Part shown: positions 7,331 to 18,427 of the stretch, piece by piece | Layout of the letters: every line of letters starts with the position of its first letter | Numbering within the stretch: the first letter of the stretch is position 1 | Origin: Candidatus Phelpsiimicrobium noxiivivens | GTDB taxonomy: Bacteria; Omnitrophota; Gorgyraeia; Velamenicoccales; Velamenicoccaceae | NCBI GenBank assembly: GCA_001873995.1 | Contig: MNVR01000029.1 | Coordinates: 1 to 47,382 of the forward strand | Direction: 5' to 3' | DNA length: 47,382 nucleotides | Notes under the pieces: generated by a model | Seen by the model: the letters and a program-made list of their open reading frames with translations, nothing else | Databases searched by the model: none | What the model was told of the DNA's origin: nothing | Made by a program: the position numbers and the translations under genes

Positions 7331-8568
7331 TTCAATCTCTCTGTCAATTTATCAAATGGCATGTCTTCCTGAACACTCTCGCGCATATTTTTCAATATAC
7401 CGCTTCCTTTCACAAGCTCATTATCCCCGACTATTAAACAAAACTTTGAAGCAGTCTTATCAGCCCGTCTTAAAGAAGCCTTGAGAGAACCTTCTAAATA
7501 ATCCATATCAGCTGATATGCCGGCTTCACGCAGGCCTCTTAAAATACCTACGCATTTTTTTAAAGCTGCTCCTCCCAAAGGTATAATGTAGCAAACAATG
7601 GGTCTGTCCTGCGCTGATATGCCATCGCCATTAGCTAAAAGCAAACGCTCAACGCCTAAAGCAAAACCAACAGCTCCTCTATTAGGGCCGCCCAACTCTT
7701 CAACCAGGTTATCATATCTTCCGCCGGCGCCTAAAGCGTCTTGAGCGCCAAGGCCGGAGTGTGTGATCTCAAAAACTGTCCTAGTATAATAATCTAATCC
7801 CCTCACTAATAAAGGGTTAACTTTATATATGATGCCAAAAAGTCTAAGGGTATCTTTGACCTCCTGAAAATGCTTTTTGCAATCGTCGCAAATATGGGAG
7901 CCATTGAGATTTAAAGATGACACAATATCCTTACACGGCGCGTTCTTGCAATCCAGCACGCGGAAGACGTTCTTTTCCATCCTTGCCTGACAATCTTGGC
8001 AAAATGATTTTTTATGCTTTTGTAACGACTCTCTTAACTCAAGCGCGAACTTCTTCTTATCAGGAGAACAGCCTAATGTATTGATTACTATCTCAAACCC
8101 CGAAATACCAAATTCTTTTATAAGCCTGCCTGCCAAAGAGATAACTTCCGCGTCTAACGCGGGCGAATAAGACCCTATGGCCTCACAACCAATATGATGG
8201 AATTGCCTCAGCCTGCCCTTTTGCGGCCGCTCAGCCCTGAACATCGGGCCGATGTAATAAAATTTCGCGACAGCGTTAAAATTATAAAGTGTATTTTCTA
8301 CGTAAGCCCTTACGATAGATGCTGTTGCCTCAGGCCTGAGTACAAAAGTATCCGTCTCTTTTTTTATTAGGAACATCTGTTTTTGAACAATATCCGTCAG
8401 ATCTCCGAGCGAACGAGAGAAAAGCTTTGACTCCTCAAGAACAGGCGTTCTGATCTCATCAAAACCATAAAGAGAAAACATATCCCTGGCTTTTTGCTCA
8501 ACTTGCTGCCAGAGATTGATTTCCGGAGGTAAGATATCTTTTGTGCCGCGTGGGGATTTGAAAAGCAT
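7324..8568 (-). CDS. hisS: Histidyl-tRNA synthetase
   Basis: HisRS charges tRNA-His. The 414-residue protein has all class II features: an N terminus RGTKDILPPE, motif 2 (FRAERPQKGRLRQFHHIGCEAIG), the histidine-binding LVRGLDYYTRTVFE, motif 3 (AVGFALGVERLL), and the C-terminal anticodon domain. The insertion domain carries CQDC, C-x4-C and CDDC pairs typical of many bacterial HisRS. It starts with ATG near 8568 without a strong upstream promoter and overlaps the start of aspS, so the two synthetases are probably co-transcribed, possibly with the upstream HU and cold-shock genes. Confidence 0.95.
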   Translation of the reverse strand: MLFKSPRGTKDILPPEINLWQQVEQKARDMFSLYGFDEIRTPVLEESKLFSRSLGDLTDIVQKQMFLIKKETDTFVLRPEATASIVRAYVENTLYNFNAVAKFYYIGPMFRAERPQKGRLRQFHHIGCEAIGSYSPALDAEVISLAGRLIKEFGISGFEIVINTLGCSPDKKKFALELRESLQKHKKSFCQDCQARMEKNVFRVLDCKNAPCKDIVSSLNLNGSHICDDCKKHFQEVKDTLRLFGIIYKVNPLLVRGLDYYTRTVFEITHSGLGAQDALGAGGRYDNLVEELGGPNRGAVGFALGVERLLLANGDGISAQDRPIVCYIIPLGGAALKKCVGILRGLREAGISADMDYLEGSLKASLRRADKTASKFCLIVGDNELVKGSGILKNMRESVQEDMPFDKLTERLKC

Positions 8569-8587
8569 TTAAAATATTACGATAATT

Positions 8588-8791
8588 TTACACTTTAATG
8601 ACGTCCGAAGCTTGAGGGCCTTTTTCACCCTGAATTATCTCAAACTGGACATTTTGGCCTTCTTCTAAAGCTTTATAACCATCGCCCTTTATAGCCGAAA
8701 AATGGACGAATACATCCTGTCCATCTTCGCATTCAATAAATCCGAAACCCTTAGCTGCCGAAAACCACTTTACTTTTCCAACTTGAGGCAT
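8588..8791 (-). CDS. Cold-shock domain protein
   Basis: A 67-residue protein made of one cold-shock domain. RNP1 (KGFGFIE) and RNP2 (DVFVHFSAI) are intact, preceded by [13 protein letters not shown]. Such proteins bind single-stranded RNA and DNA and melt mRNA secondary structure. It lies 28 bases after the HU gene and 19 bases before hisS, with an AGGGAGAG ribosome site upstream. It could be a housekeeping or a cold-induced member; its length and sequence cannot tell these apart. Confidence 0.95.
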   Translation of the reverse strand: MPQVGKVKWFSAAKGFGFIECEDGQDVFVHFSAIKGDGYKALEEGQNVQFEIIQGEKGPQASDVIKV

Positions 8792-8819
8792 CTAACATAC
8801 TCTCCCTGTGATAGTTACA

Positions 8820-9092
8820 TTACCTGATCTTTTGTTTCATTTCAAGGCCAGATCTAAAAACAACAACTTTGCGGGCAGGCACTGGTACAACCTGGCCGGT
8901 TCGGGGATTTCTCCCGGTACGGCTGCGCCTCTCTTTTAATTTAAATATCCCAAAATTTCGCAACTCAACCTTTTCGCCTCGCACAAGGCTGGCAACAATG
9001 TGATCAAATGTTTTTTGCACAACCTTTTTAACATCGATCTGTTTAAGGCCTGTCTCGTCAGCTATCTTCAAAACTATATCTTTTTTTGTCAT
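8820..9092 (-). CDS. HU/IHF-family DNA-binding protein
   Basis: A 90-residue histone-like protein. It has the family helices at the N terminus (TKKDIVLKIADETGLKQID) and the DNA-binding beta arm (GRNPRTGQVVPVPARKVVVFRSG) with the Pro that intercalates between base pairs. HU-like proteins bend DNA and compact the nucleoid. I cannot distinguish HU from the IHF type without alignment. The start follows a strong GAAGGGGG ribosome site, and a TTGACG/TACTTT promoter overlaps the dnaE stop just upstream. Confidence 0.95.
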   Translation of the reverse strand: MTKKDIVLKIADETGLKQIDVKKVVQKTFDHIVASLVRGEKVELRNFGIFKLKERRSRTGRNPRTGQVVPVPARKVVVFRSGLEMKQKIR

Positions 9093-9119
9093 TGCCTCAC
9101 CCCCTTCATTGATATAAAT

Positions 9120-9148
9120 AAAGTATCATGAAAGAGTTACAACGTCAA
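9120..9148 (-). promoter_or_regulatory. Sigma70-type promoter of the HU gene
   Basis: TTGACG (9148-9143) and TACTTT (9125-9120) are separated by 17 bases on the minus strand. The -35 box lies in the last codons of dnaE. It would let the HU and cold-shock genes be expressed much more strongly than the polymerase gene upstream. Confidence 0.5.
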
Positions 9149-12100
9149 TACAAATCTTTTTTCACCTAATAAATCCTCAATTTCATTGAATAATTCAGCT
9201 CTTGGACGAACGAAAAGGTCTTGTGAGACCAAGATCTTCAACTTACGGTTCGGCAGGGTTTCCAGATGGAGATAAACAGGCACACTGCCAGGAGATAAAG
9301 CAAGTTTCTCTTTTAGCGCGCCAAGTATATTCTCCCTTAAGCCGCATAGGTCGATATTGATGGCAGTTATCATCCCATAGGTTTGGTCAATAGGCGTAAT
9401 ATTGCTGGCGAGGATCTTAGGAGTCTCTTCCCTAAGGCTTAATTTACCTTTTATCAAAACAACGCTATTAGCCACAACATTAAGACTAACTTGTTTATAT
9501 GTATTGGGAAATACCAGGACCTCTACTATCCCGCCTAAGTCTTCAACTTTTATAATGGCCATTTTTTCTGCCTTGGCCCTGGTCACCGTTAGTTTTATCT
9601 TATTGATCAGGCCAACGATACAGATCTCCTCGTTGTCTTTTCTGTCAGCTAGTTGAGATATGGAACATGAAGAAAACCGCTTAAGAAGATGTTCATAACG
9701 CGCTAGCGGGTGGCCGCTAATGTAAAATCCCAGGATCTCCTTCTCAAATGCCAAAAGCTGTATTTCCGGCCATTCTCTTATATTCGGCGCTTTAACTTGT
9801 TCTGAAGAAAAATCGGGATCAAAAAAAGATAACTGGCCGCTATCGCGGTCATGATGCGCCTTAGAAGCCTGGTCCAAACATTCCTGCAAGATGGCCATCA
9901 TTTGGCTCCTGAAAGATCCGAATGGATCCATGGCCCCGCATTTAATAAGGCTTTCAAGGACTTTTCGGTTAACCAGCCTTAGATCCACGCGGCCACAAAG
10001 ATCCGCGAGAGATTTAAAAGCTCCACCCTTTTTCCTGTCTTCAACAATAGAATCAATAGCCCCCTTGCCGACATTTTTGACAGCTAACAATCCGAACCGG
10101 ATCGTCTTTTTATCTTCAACAGTAAATTTTGAAAAACTCTCATTGACCGTGGGATTTGAAACAACAAGCCCCATATGGCGACACTCATTAACGTATTCCA
10201 CGACCTTGTCGGTATTTTCTTTTTCACTTGTCAATAGGGCTGTCATGAACTCAACAGGATAATTCGCCTTCAAATATGCTGTCCTGTAAGATATGACCGC
10301 GTAAGCCGCCGAGTGGCTGCGATTAAAACCATAACCTGAAAAATAATCTATTAGATCAAATATCTTCACAGCTATACGGCGGTCTATCTTATTGCGCACG
10401 CAGCCTTCGACGAACCGCACCCGATGTTCGTCCATCTCCTCGGGTTTCTTCTTGGCCATAGCCCTTCGCAAAAGATCCGCGTGCGCTAAGCTAAAACCCG
10501 CCAATCCCGAGGCGATCTGCATGACTTGCTCCTGATAGACCATAATGCCATAGGTATCCTTCAATATTTTTTCAAGCTTTGGATGATCGTAAATAATAGG
10601 CCTAAGGCCATTTTTACGCTGTATGAAATCTTCTATCATGCCGCTGCCTATAGGCCCAGGCCGATACAAAGCGAGTATAGCAATAATATCCTCAAAAACG
10701 CTTGGTTTTAATTTCTTGAGAATATCTCTCATCCCAGCGCTTTCCAGCTGAAAGACGCCCATAGTCTGCGCGTTCGCGAATAACTCAAATGTTCTTTTGT
10801 CGTCTAATGAAATGCGGTCCATATCTAGGCCAACATTCTTAGTCCTTCTTATGATCTTGACCGCCTCATCAATAACTGTCAGGGTCCGCAGGCCTAAGAA
10901 ATCCATCTTAAGCAGCCCGATCTTTTCAAGGCCTTTCATAGAGAAGCCTGATGTGACCTGATCCTCATCCACCTTACACAAAGGCATATATTCATTTAAC
11001 GGCTTATCGCTTATAACTACACCTGCCGCGTGCACTGAAGCGTGACGCGATAAACCTTCAAGGTCCATTGCAGTATTAATAAGCTCTTTTATCTGCGCGT
11101 TATTTTCATATAAATTTTTTAATTCGTTTGACTTTATAGCGTCCTGCAGGCGCGAAATTTTTCCGGGCTCGGCAGGTATAAGCTTTGCGATCTTATCCAC
11201 TTCCGCGTAAGGGACCCCCATGACGCGCCCTACGTCGCGAATAACTGCGCGCGCCATCATAGTTCCGAACGTAATGATCTGCGAGACATTCTCTTTGCCG
11301 TATTTCTGAGTAACATAATCAATGACTTCCTGGCGGCGCTCAAAACAAAAATCAATATCAATATCCGGAAGGCCTACGCGTTCAGAGTTTAAGAACCGCT
11401 CAAAGAGAAGATTATATTTTAATGGGTCAAGTTCTGTTATACCAAGAATATAGCTGACTAAACTGCCAGCCGCGGAACCTCTGCCGGGGCCTACCGGAAT
11501 GCCTTTGCTTTTGGCGTAATGGATAAAATCCCATACGATAAGGAAGTAGCTTATAAAACCCATGTGCTTAATGGTATTCAGCTCGTGCTCAAGCCTAAGC
11601 GTTATCTTATTGGATATGTTAGAACCATATCTTTTCTTCAATCCTTCCGCGCATAATTCTCGCAGGAACTCTTCTTTAGCCTTGCCGCCCGGAGGCGTAT
11701 ATTGCGGCAGATGCGGTTTTCCGAATTCCAATTCAAGGTTGCATCTCTGGGCTATCTCAACAGTATTCCTAATAGCCTCCGGGCAATAATTGAACAGCCC
11801 CTTCATTTCCTGTGGTGTCTTGAAATAAAACTCTTCAGTCTGAAAACGCATCCTATTGGGATCGTCTAAAGTCGTCTGGGTCTGTATGCAGAGAAGCGCT
11901 TCATGCGAGTGGGCGTTGGATTTTTTCAGATAATGGACGTCATTGGTAGCCGCTAATGGCAGGCAAAGTTCTTTGGCTATCTTCAATAACCCATCATTCA
12001 CACCCCTCTGATCAGGTATGAGATTCTCCTGGATCTCCAGAAAAAAATTATCTTTTCCAAGAATTGAGCTAAATTCATCAGCGGCCTTAAGAGCGTCATG

Positions 12101-12571
12101 GAACCTATTTTCCATGATCAAGGACGGTATTTCTCCTTTCAGGCAAGCGCTGGAACCTATAAGGCCTTTGCTATATTTTGCAAGGGCCTCTTTATCTATC
12201 CTGGGCCTATAATAAAAACCTTCCAGATAGCCTATAGTTACCAATTTTGAAAGATTGTGATAGCCTTCTTCGTCTCGCGCCAGGAGTATAAAATGGTTGG
12301 AAGCCTCTGACATTGAAAGATTGGACCCTGACTTATCAAAACGGCTCTTAGGCGCGATATAGACTTCACAGCCGATAATAGGTTTTATGCCCTGTTTTCG
12401 CGCCTCTTCGTAAAATTCAATAGCCCCGAACATATTGCCGTGATCTGTCATGGCAATAGCAGGCATCTTGTTTTCAACGGCCGTTGATATGAGTTCTTCT
12501 ATACGGCAGGCGCCGTCAAGGAGGCTGTATTGGGTATGAAGATGGAGGTGAACAAAATCGGAATGGCTCAT
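9137..12571 (-). CDS. dnaE: DNA polymerase III alpha subunit
   Basis: DnaE is the replicative polymerase. The PHP domain opens the protein (FVHLHLHTQYSLLDGACRIEEL), followed by the palm with the catalytic acidic motif PDIDIDF near residue 405 and the fingers containing SRHASVHAAGVVIS. A C-terminal OB fold (EEICIVGLINKIKLTVTRA) and tau-binding tail complete the DnaE1 layout. The ORF extends 33 bases upstream to a GTG (12604), but I chose ATG at 12571 because homologues begin with a short lead-in to FVHLH. The 1144-residue length is normal. It is followed immediately by a promoter for the HU gene. Confidence 0.96.
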   Translation of the reverse strand: MSHSDFVHLHLHTQYSLLDGACRIEELISTAVENKMPAIAMTDHGNMFGAIEFYEEARKQGIKPIIGCEVYIAPKSRFDKSGSNLSMSEASNHFILLARDEEGYHNLSKLVTIGYLEGFYYRPRIDKEALAKYSKGLIGSSACLKGEIPSLIMENRFHDALKAADEFSSILGKDNFFLEIQENLIPDQRGVNDGLLKIAKELCLPLAATNDVHYLKKSNAHSHEALLCIQTQTTLDDPNRMRFQTEEFYFKTPQEMKGLFNYCPEAIRNTVEIAQRCNLELEFGKPHLPQYTPPGGKAKEEFLRELCAEGLKKRYGSNISNKITLRLEHELNTIKHMGFISYFLIVWDFIHYAKSKGIPVGPGRGSAAGSLVSYILGITELDPLKYNLLFERFLNSERVGLPDIDIDFCFERRQEVIDYVTQKYGKENVSQIITFGTMMARAVIRDVGRVMGVPYAEVDKIAKLIPAEPGKISRLQDAIKSNELKNLYENNAQIKELINTAMDLEGLSRHASVHAAGVVISDKPLNEYMPLCKVDEDQVTSGFSMKGLEKIGLLKMDFLGLRTLTVIDEAVKIIRRTKNVGLDMDRISLDDKRTFELFANAQTMGVFQLESAGMRDILKKLKPSVFEDIIAILALYRPGPIGSGMIEDFIQRKNGLRPIIYDHPKLEKILKDTYGIMVYQEQVMQIASGLAGFSLAHADLLRRAMAKKKPEEMDEHRVRFVEGCVRNKIDRRIAVKIFDLIDYFSGYGFNRSHSAAYAVISYRTAYLKANYPVEFMTALLTSEKENTDKVVEYVNECRHMGLVVSNPTVNESFSKFTVEDKKTIRFGLLAVKNVGKGAIDSIVEDRKKGGAFKSLADLCGRVDLRLVNRKVLESLIKCGAMDPFGSFRSQMMAILQECLDQASKAHHDRDSGQLSFFDPDFSSEQVKAPNIREWPEIQLLAFEKEILGFYISGHPLARYEHLLKRFSSCSISQLADRKDNEEICIVGLINKIKLTVTRAKAEKMAIIKVEDLGGIVEVLVFPNTYKQVSLNVVANSVVLIKGKLSLREETPKILASNITPIDQTYGMITAINIDLCGLRENILGALKEKLALSPGSVPVYLHLETLPNRKLKILVSQDLFVRPRAELFNEIEDLLGEKRFVLTL

Positions 12572-12622
12572 AACGCTCTTATTTTGAAGCGTCTGTTCTC
12601 GCACAGCGCCCCGACAAAAAAA

Positions 12623-12664
12623 CGATTATCGGTGTTCGGTTTTCGATTAACGCAAACCGCAAAC
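12623..12664. repeat. Six degenerate heptamers between guaA and dnaE
   Basis: Most of the 104-bp gap is a 7-bp-period array: CGATTAT, CGGTGTT, CGGTTTT, CGATTAA, CGCAAAC, CGCAAAC. Each unit starts with CG and the rest drifts. It is noncoding. It resembles the heptanucleotide STRR arrays described in cyanobacteria. Confidence 0.6.
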
Positions 12665-12675
12665 CTAAAATAATT

Positions 12676-14265
12676 CTATTCCCACTCTATGGTTGAAGGC
12701 GGCTTAGAGCTTATATCATAGACTACGCGATTAACGCCTTTTACCTCATTGATTATCCTATTTGATACTTTACCTAATAATTCAGGATCAAGCTTGACCC
12801 AATCTGCTGTCATCCCGTCAGAACTTGATACGCAGCGAAGGGCTATCACGTTTTCGTAGGTGCGCTCGTCTCCCATAACGCCTACGCTCTTGACCGACAA
12901 TAGAACGGCAAAAGACTGCCACACTTCTTCATATAGACCGGCTTTTCTGATCTCACTTAAGAATATATCATCCGCTGCACGCAATACGCTAAGGCGCTCA
13001 GGCGTAACCTCTCCGATGATTCTTATAGCAAGCCCAGGCCCTGGAAATGGCTGCCTTGTAATTATCTCAGGAGGCAGGCCTAACTGCTTAGCCAGATTTC
13101 TGACTTCATCTTTAAACAACTCCCTTAAAGGTTCTATCAGTTTGAGGTTCATCTTAGCAGGCAAACCGCCTACATTATGGTGAGATTTGATCTTAGCTGT
13201 AGGTGAGCCTGTGGCTGAAATAGATTCTATAACGTCAGGATAAAGTGTACCCTGCGCTAAATATTTTACGCGCCTGATCTTTTTGGCTTCTTCCTCAAAA
13301 ACTTTAATAAATTCATCTCCGATGATCTTTCTCTTTTGCTCCGGGTCTATAACGTCTTTAAGGCGCTTTAAAAAACGCTTTTGGCCATTGACAAAATCAA
13401 GGTTCATCCGCAAATTATTGCGAAATATCACCTTGATCTCTTCAGGCTCTTTATTCCGCACCAGGCCATTATCAACAAAGATACAACGCAATTGCCTGCC
13501 AATGGCCCTATGAATTAAAGCAGCGGTTACGGATGAATCAACTCCGCCGCTTAAGCCACAGACAACGCTGTCTTTACCTACCAGTTCCCGGATAGAGGCC
13601 ACGATCTCTTTTATAAAAGCGCCCATTTCCCAACTTGGCCTACAGCGGCATATCCTATATAGAAAATTAGCCAAGATCTGCGTGCCATGGGATGTATGAG
13701 CTACTTCAGGGTGGAATTGAACGCCAAATATCTTTCTGTCCTTGCTGGCAAAGGCGGCGTTAGGCGTATTCAACGTGTGGGCGAGAGAAACAAAACCTTT
13801 GGGTAGTTTAGCGACATAGTCGCCGTGGCTCATCCAGCAAGTAATATTGCCGGAGAGGCCGTTGAAAAAATCAGAATGGTCATCAATAAAAAGCTCAGCG
13901 CGCCCGAACTCTCGCTCTCTTGTCCGTTTGACTTTGCCGCCGTAAAATTGTCCGATGATCTGCTGGCCATAACAAATACCCAATATGGGTATGCCCATTT
14001 TAAAAATACCTTTTTCACACTTCGGGGCCTTATCATCATATACGCTGGCAGGCCCTCCTGAAAGTACCAGGCCTTTGGGGCCCATCTTTTTGATAGCGTC
14101 TACGGATATATTATGAGGCACTATAACACTGTGGACCTTATTTTCTCTGATGCGGCGGGCAATAAGCTGAGTATACTGAGAACCAAAATCCAATATCAAT
14201 ACTGAGTTTTTTAAATTTGGGGTAGTCTGGACTTTATATTTTTTCTTTTTCAAATTTTTACTCAC
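12676..14265 (-). CDS. guaA: GMP synthase (glutamine-hydrolysing)
   Basis: GuaA turns XMP into GMP using ATP and glutamine. The N-terminal class I amidotransferase (residues about 20 to 205) has the nucleophile motif GICYGQQ and the HPEVAHT His/Glu pair. The ATP-pyrophosphatase domain carries [16 protein letters not shown], and the C-terminal dimerisation domain ends with the diagnostic KPPSTIEWE. Length is 529 residues, with a short basic N-terminal extension (residues 1-18). The start is a GTG that overlaps the guaB3 stop by four bases (GTGA), so the two GMP-branch genes are translationally coupled. Confidence 0.96.
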   Translation of the reverse strand: MSKNLKKKKYKVQTTPNLKNSVLILDFGSQYTQLIARRIRENKVHSVIVPHNISVDAIKKMGPKGLVLSGGPASVYDDKAPKCEKGIFKMGIPILGICYGQQIIGQFYGGKVKRTREREFGRAELFIDDHSDFFNGLSGNITCWMSHGDYVAKLPKGFVSLAHTLNTPNAAFASKDRKIFGVQFHPEVAHTSHGTQILANFLYRICRCRPSWEMGAFIKEIVASIRELVGKDSVVCGLSGGVDSSVTAALIHRAIGRQLRCIFVDNGLVRNKEPEEIKVIFRNNLRMNLDFVNGQKRFLKRLKDVIDPEQKRKIIGDEFIKVFEEEAKKIRRVKYLAQGTLYPDVIESISATGSPTAKIKSHHNVGGLPAKMNLKLIEPLRELFKDEVRNLAKQLGLPPEIITRQPFPGPGLAIRIIGEVTPERLSVLRAADDIFLSEIRKAGLYEEVWQSFAVLLSVKSVGVMGDERTYENVIALRCVSSSDGMTADWVKLDPELLGKVSNRIINEVKGVNRVVYDISSKPPSTIEWE

Positions 14266-15422
14266 TTTCCCATACCCACGCGCTGAACGACCTGAAATAT
14301 TTTTCCTTCAGTCTGGATAGATGGGGCGATAATGATCTCCGTGAATTGCATATCCTTTATTGTAGCGGCTCCAAGGCAACCCATGGACGTAGTCAAAGCT
14401 CCCATAAGATTTTGGGAGCCATCATCAACTTTGGCGGGCCCAAACAATATTTCTTCTAACTTTCCGGTTGTTCCAACAAAAACTCTTGTGCCGCGCGGAA
14501 GGTTAGCATGCGATGTTGCCATGCCCCAATGATAACCTCTGCCTGGAGCTTCAACAGCCCTTGCAAAAGCAGAACCCACCATGGCCGCGTCAGCGCCCGC
14601 GGCAAAAGCCTTGCATATTTCTCCACCGATGCGCATGCCGCCATCTGTAATAATAGGCACATATCTGCCTGTGCGCTTGAAATAATAATCCCTGGCTGCC
14701 GCGCAATCAACAGTTGAAGTAACCTGTGGCACGCCTATGCCCAAAACACCGCGAGTCGTGCAAGCAGCTCCCGGGCCTATACCGATCAACAAGGCCACGG
14801 CTCCGGCATCCATTAATTCTAAAGTAACCTCGTAAGTAACACAATTTCCAAGAATGATCGGAATCTTTGCTTTTGAGCAGAATTTTTTTAGATCCAGGGG
14901 TTTATAACTTTTGGATATATGCCTTATAGTAGTAACCGTTGACTGAACGACAAAAATATCAGCGCCAGCTTCTTGCGCTATAGCTTCAAATCTTTCGGCA
15001 TTCTGCGGTATGCAGCTCACCGCGGCCGTAACTTTCTTTTTCTTTATCTCCTCAACGCGCGCGGCTATAAGTTTTTCCTTTATAGGCTTTAAATAAACCT
15101 CCTGGACAAGCTTAGTAGCTTCCTGCGGCGTTGCTTTTGATATAGCCTCTAAGACCTTATCAGGATTTTCATACCTTGTCTGAATACCGTCAAGATTTAA
15201 GACCGCTATACCTCCCAGCCTCCCCATCTCAACAGCAAATTTGACATCCACAACGCCGTCCATGGCCGCGGCTAAAATAGGCACCTTGTATCTCTTGCCT
15301 GCCAATTCCCAAGACGGATCTACATCCCCGGGATTTATAGTAACCATACCCGGCACTAAAGCAACTTCATCAAACCCGTAACACTTCCTGGCTCGCCTGT
15401 CTCTTCCTATCCACTCACCCAT
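14262..15422 (-). CDS. guaB: IMP dehydrogenase, GuaB3 type without CBS domains
   Basis: IMPDH oxidises IMP to XMP with NAD+, the first step to GMP. This protein is about 386 residues and has no CBS (Bateman) insertion. The catalytic-Cys loop reads [18 protein letters not shown], which matches the GuaB3 group (first named in actinobacteria) rather than canonical GuaB. Further IMPDH features are [17 protein letters not shown] near residue 55 and [21 protein letters not shown] chose ATG at 15422 because a GGAGG ribosome site lies five bases before it; an in-frame ATG at 15434 overlaps that site. It is coupled to guaA. A hairpin ending in a T-run lies just upstream of the ribosome site. Confidence 0.9.
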   Translation of the reverse strand: MGEWIGRDRRARKCYGFDEVALVPGMVTINPGDVDPSWELAGKRYKVPILAAAMDGVVDVKFAVEMGRLGGIAVLNLDGIQTRYENPDKVLEAISKATPQEATKLVQEVYLKPIKEKLIAARVEEIKKKKVTAAVSCIPQNAERFEAIAQEAGADIFVVQSTVTTIRHISKSYKPLDLKKFCSKAKIPIILGNCVTYEVTLELMDAGAVALLIGIGPGAACTTRGVLGIGVPQVTSTVDCAAARDYYFKRTGRYVPIITDGGMRIGGEICKAFAAGADAAMVGSAFARAVEAPGRGYHWGMATSHANLPRGTRVFVGTTGKLEEILFGPAKVDDGSQNLMGALTTSMGCLGAATIKDMQFTEIIIAPSIQTEGKIFQVVQRVGMGK

Positions 15423-15433
15423 AATAACCTCCA

Positions 15434-15464
15434 AAAATATTTCGTTTTAGTCTAACGATATTTT
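15434..15464 (-). terminator. Hairpin with T-run just before the guaB3 ribosome site
   Basis: On the minus strand AAAATATCGTT pairs with AACGAAATATTTT (one extra A) around a loop of about seven bases, ending in TTTTT directly before GGAGG. It sits in the 40-bp gap after the tandem-receiver gene. It could be a weak terminator or attenuator for guaB3-guaA, but the AT-rich stem is not decisive. Confidence 0.35.
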
Positions 15465-16224
15465 ATGCCTTTGTCAAGCGTATAGATAGAAGACAGGCCT
15501 CAAGCGCTCCTAAATTAAAAGGTTTGATAATATAATCTCTGGCCCCCAAGGCCTTGGCCTCATCTAATATGCGTTGATTAGCAAGAGCGCTTACCATGAC
15601 AACTTTATTGTTTGGGCCTATATCCATAATACGTTTGAGCGTAAGCAATCCATCCATCCCTGTCATTGTAATATCCAGCAATACAATATCAAAAGAGCGC
15701 TGCCTGATTTTTTCAAGGCACTCCTCGCCGCTGGACGCAATATCCACATCAAAACCCCTCCTTCTTAAAAAATTCCAAACAGTCTCTCTACTTTCAACCT
15801 CATCATCAACGACCAATATACTGCCGAATTTCTTTTCAGATAAAGGCTTGAACAAAGACTCTTCTTTCAAAACTGAAAAAATGCTTTTAATGACTTCCTG
15901 ATCCTGAAAATCTTTTTTAAGATAGGCCGCGATGCCTGTTTCTTTTATCAGGGCGCTAAATTTATCAACATGGAGGTCTATACCCAATACGATGATCTTT
16001 ATATCTTTGTCAAATTCTCTTACTTTCCTGACAAGGACAAAACCGCTGAATTCTCCTGGGGTATCGTCAATTATGATAAGGCTGGGGCGTTCTTTTTTAA
16101 GCCGCTCTATAAGCTCTTCGCCTGTGGGGATCGTAAGGGCGCCATAACCCACTTCTGAGATCATTTCGTAAAGTGAATCCCTGACACGGACGTCTTCATC
16201 AACGATAAAAACTCTCTCAAGCAT
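15463..16224 (-). CDS. Response regulator with two receiver domains and no output domain
   Basis: The protein (253 residues from ATG at 16224) is two REC domains in tandem. The first (residues about 1 to 120) has VFIVDED and LIIIDDTPGE but its switch region is weakly conserved. The second (about 135 to 253) is canonical: ILVVDDE, phospho-acceptor IVLLDITMTGMDG, VMVSA and the Lys in DYIIKPF. No DNA-binding or enzymatic domain follows, so it probably passes phosphate or binds partners. I chose 16224 because AAGG lies six bases upstream; a GTG at 16245 is also in frame. It lies between groEL, which ends in a terminator, and guaB3. No kinase is adjacent. Confidence 0.88.
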   Translation of the reverse strand: MLERVFIVDEDVRVRDSLYEMISEVGYGALTIPTGEELIERLKKERPSLIIIDDTPGEFSGFVLVRKVREFDKDIKIIVLGIDLHVDKFSALIKETGIAAYLKKDFQDQEVIKSIFSVLKEESLFKPLSEKKFGSILVVDDEVESRETVWNFLRRRGFDVDIASSGEECLEKIRQRSFDIVLLDITMTGMDGLLTLKRIMDIGPNNKVVMVSALANQRILDEAKALGARDYIIKPFNLGALEACLLSIRLTKA

Positions 16225-16265
16225 AATATACCTTAAAATTACCACAAAAACCCGTTAACTACAAT

Positions 16266-16305
16266 AAAAATCCCGTTAGAGGGCATTGTGTATGCCTCTA
16301 ACGGG
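16266..16305 (-). terminator. Intrinsic terminator of groES-groEL
   Basis: About 25 bases past the groEL stop, CCCGTTAGAGGCAT pairs with ATGCCCTCTAACGGG (one bulged C) and is followed by ATTTTTATT on the minus strand. The stem is 14 bp with a five-base loop, a strong rho-independent terminator separating the chaperonin operon from the receiver gene. Confidence 0.85.
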
Positions 16306-16331
16306 GCCACGCTTACTCAGCAAACACTCTA

Positions 16332-17978
<1,647 letters not shown>

Positions 17979-17982
17979 TTAA

Positions 17983-17993
17983 TTTTGTATATT
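17983..17993 (-). promoter_or_regulatory. Shared leader motif AATATACAAAA, copy 2 (before groEL)
   Basis: On the minus strand AATATACAAAA is followed by TT and AAGGAG before groEL. The distance from motif to AAGG equals that in copies 1 and 3. Here it lies inside the groES-groEL operon, so it is not required as a main promoter. Confidence 0.45.
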
Positions 17994-18053
17994 GAAGTTT
18001 AACTTTGTCATTAAAGATTTTTGTTCCTTCGCTTGAGACAAAGAGTAATTCCT

Positions 18054-18347
18054 CTACTTCTTCACTATAGCCAAAACGTCTTCTTCGCGTACGATTAGAT
18101 ACTCTTCGCCGTCTTTTGTCGTTATCTCAGTCCCTGAATACTTGCCGTAAAGAACAGTATCTCCCTCTTTAACTTCCATCTTTTGAATAGTTCCGTTGTC
18201 TAATATCTTCCCTTTCCCTACCGCGATCACTTTACCTTCCTGTGGCTTTTCTTTAACTGTATCAGGCAACACAATGCCGCCCCTTGTCTTGGTCTCAGGA
18301 TCCAATGGCTTAATAACGATCCTGTCACCCAATGGCTGGTAATTCAT
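18054..18347 (-). CDS. groES: Co-chaperonin GroES (Hsp10)
   Basis: GroES is the heptameric lid of GroEL. The 97-residue protein has the full fold: [29 protein letters not shown] with the mobile loop around residues 18 to 32, then [25 protein letters not shown] and the C-terminal [15 protein letters not shown]. The ATG at 18347 follows AAAGGAGG at good spacing. It is the first gene of the groES-groEL operon and sits behind a CIRCE operator. Confidence 0.97.
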   Translation of the reverse strand: MNYQPLGDRIVIKPLDPETKTRGGIVLPDTVKEKPQEGKVIAVGKGKILDNGTIQKMEVKEGDTVLYGKYSGTEITTKDGEEYLIVREEDVLAIVKK

Positions 18348-18403
18348 AGCTACCTCCTTTTGATCTTTCCTTTACACCCTGCCTAATATGTATTGCGCCG
18401 GTG

Positions 18404-18420
18404 TGCCGCTTTCTGCGGCA
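18404..18420 (-). other. Small hairpin in the groES leader
   Basis: TGCCGC and GCGGCA pair around a five-base loop in the untranslated leader between CIRCE and the groES ribosome site. It may affect leader RNA stability; nothing more can be said. Confidence 0.4.
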
Positions 18421-18427
18421 TTTGTTG

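Noticed and set aside
12572-12604. dnaE start at GTG 12604
   Set aside because: The extra 11 residues are not expected before the PHP domain; the ATG at 12571 gives the usual N terminus.
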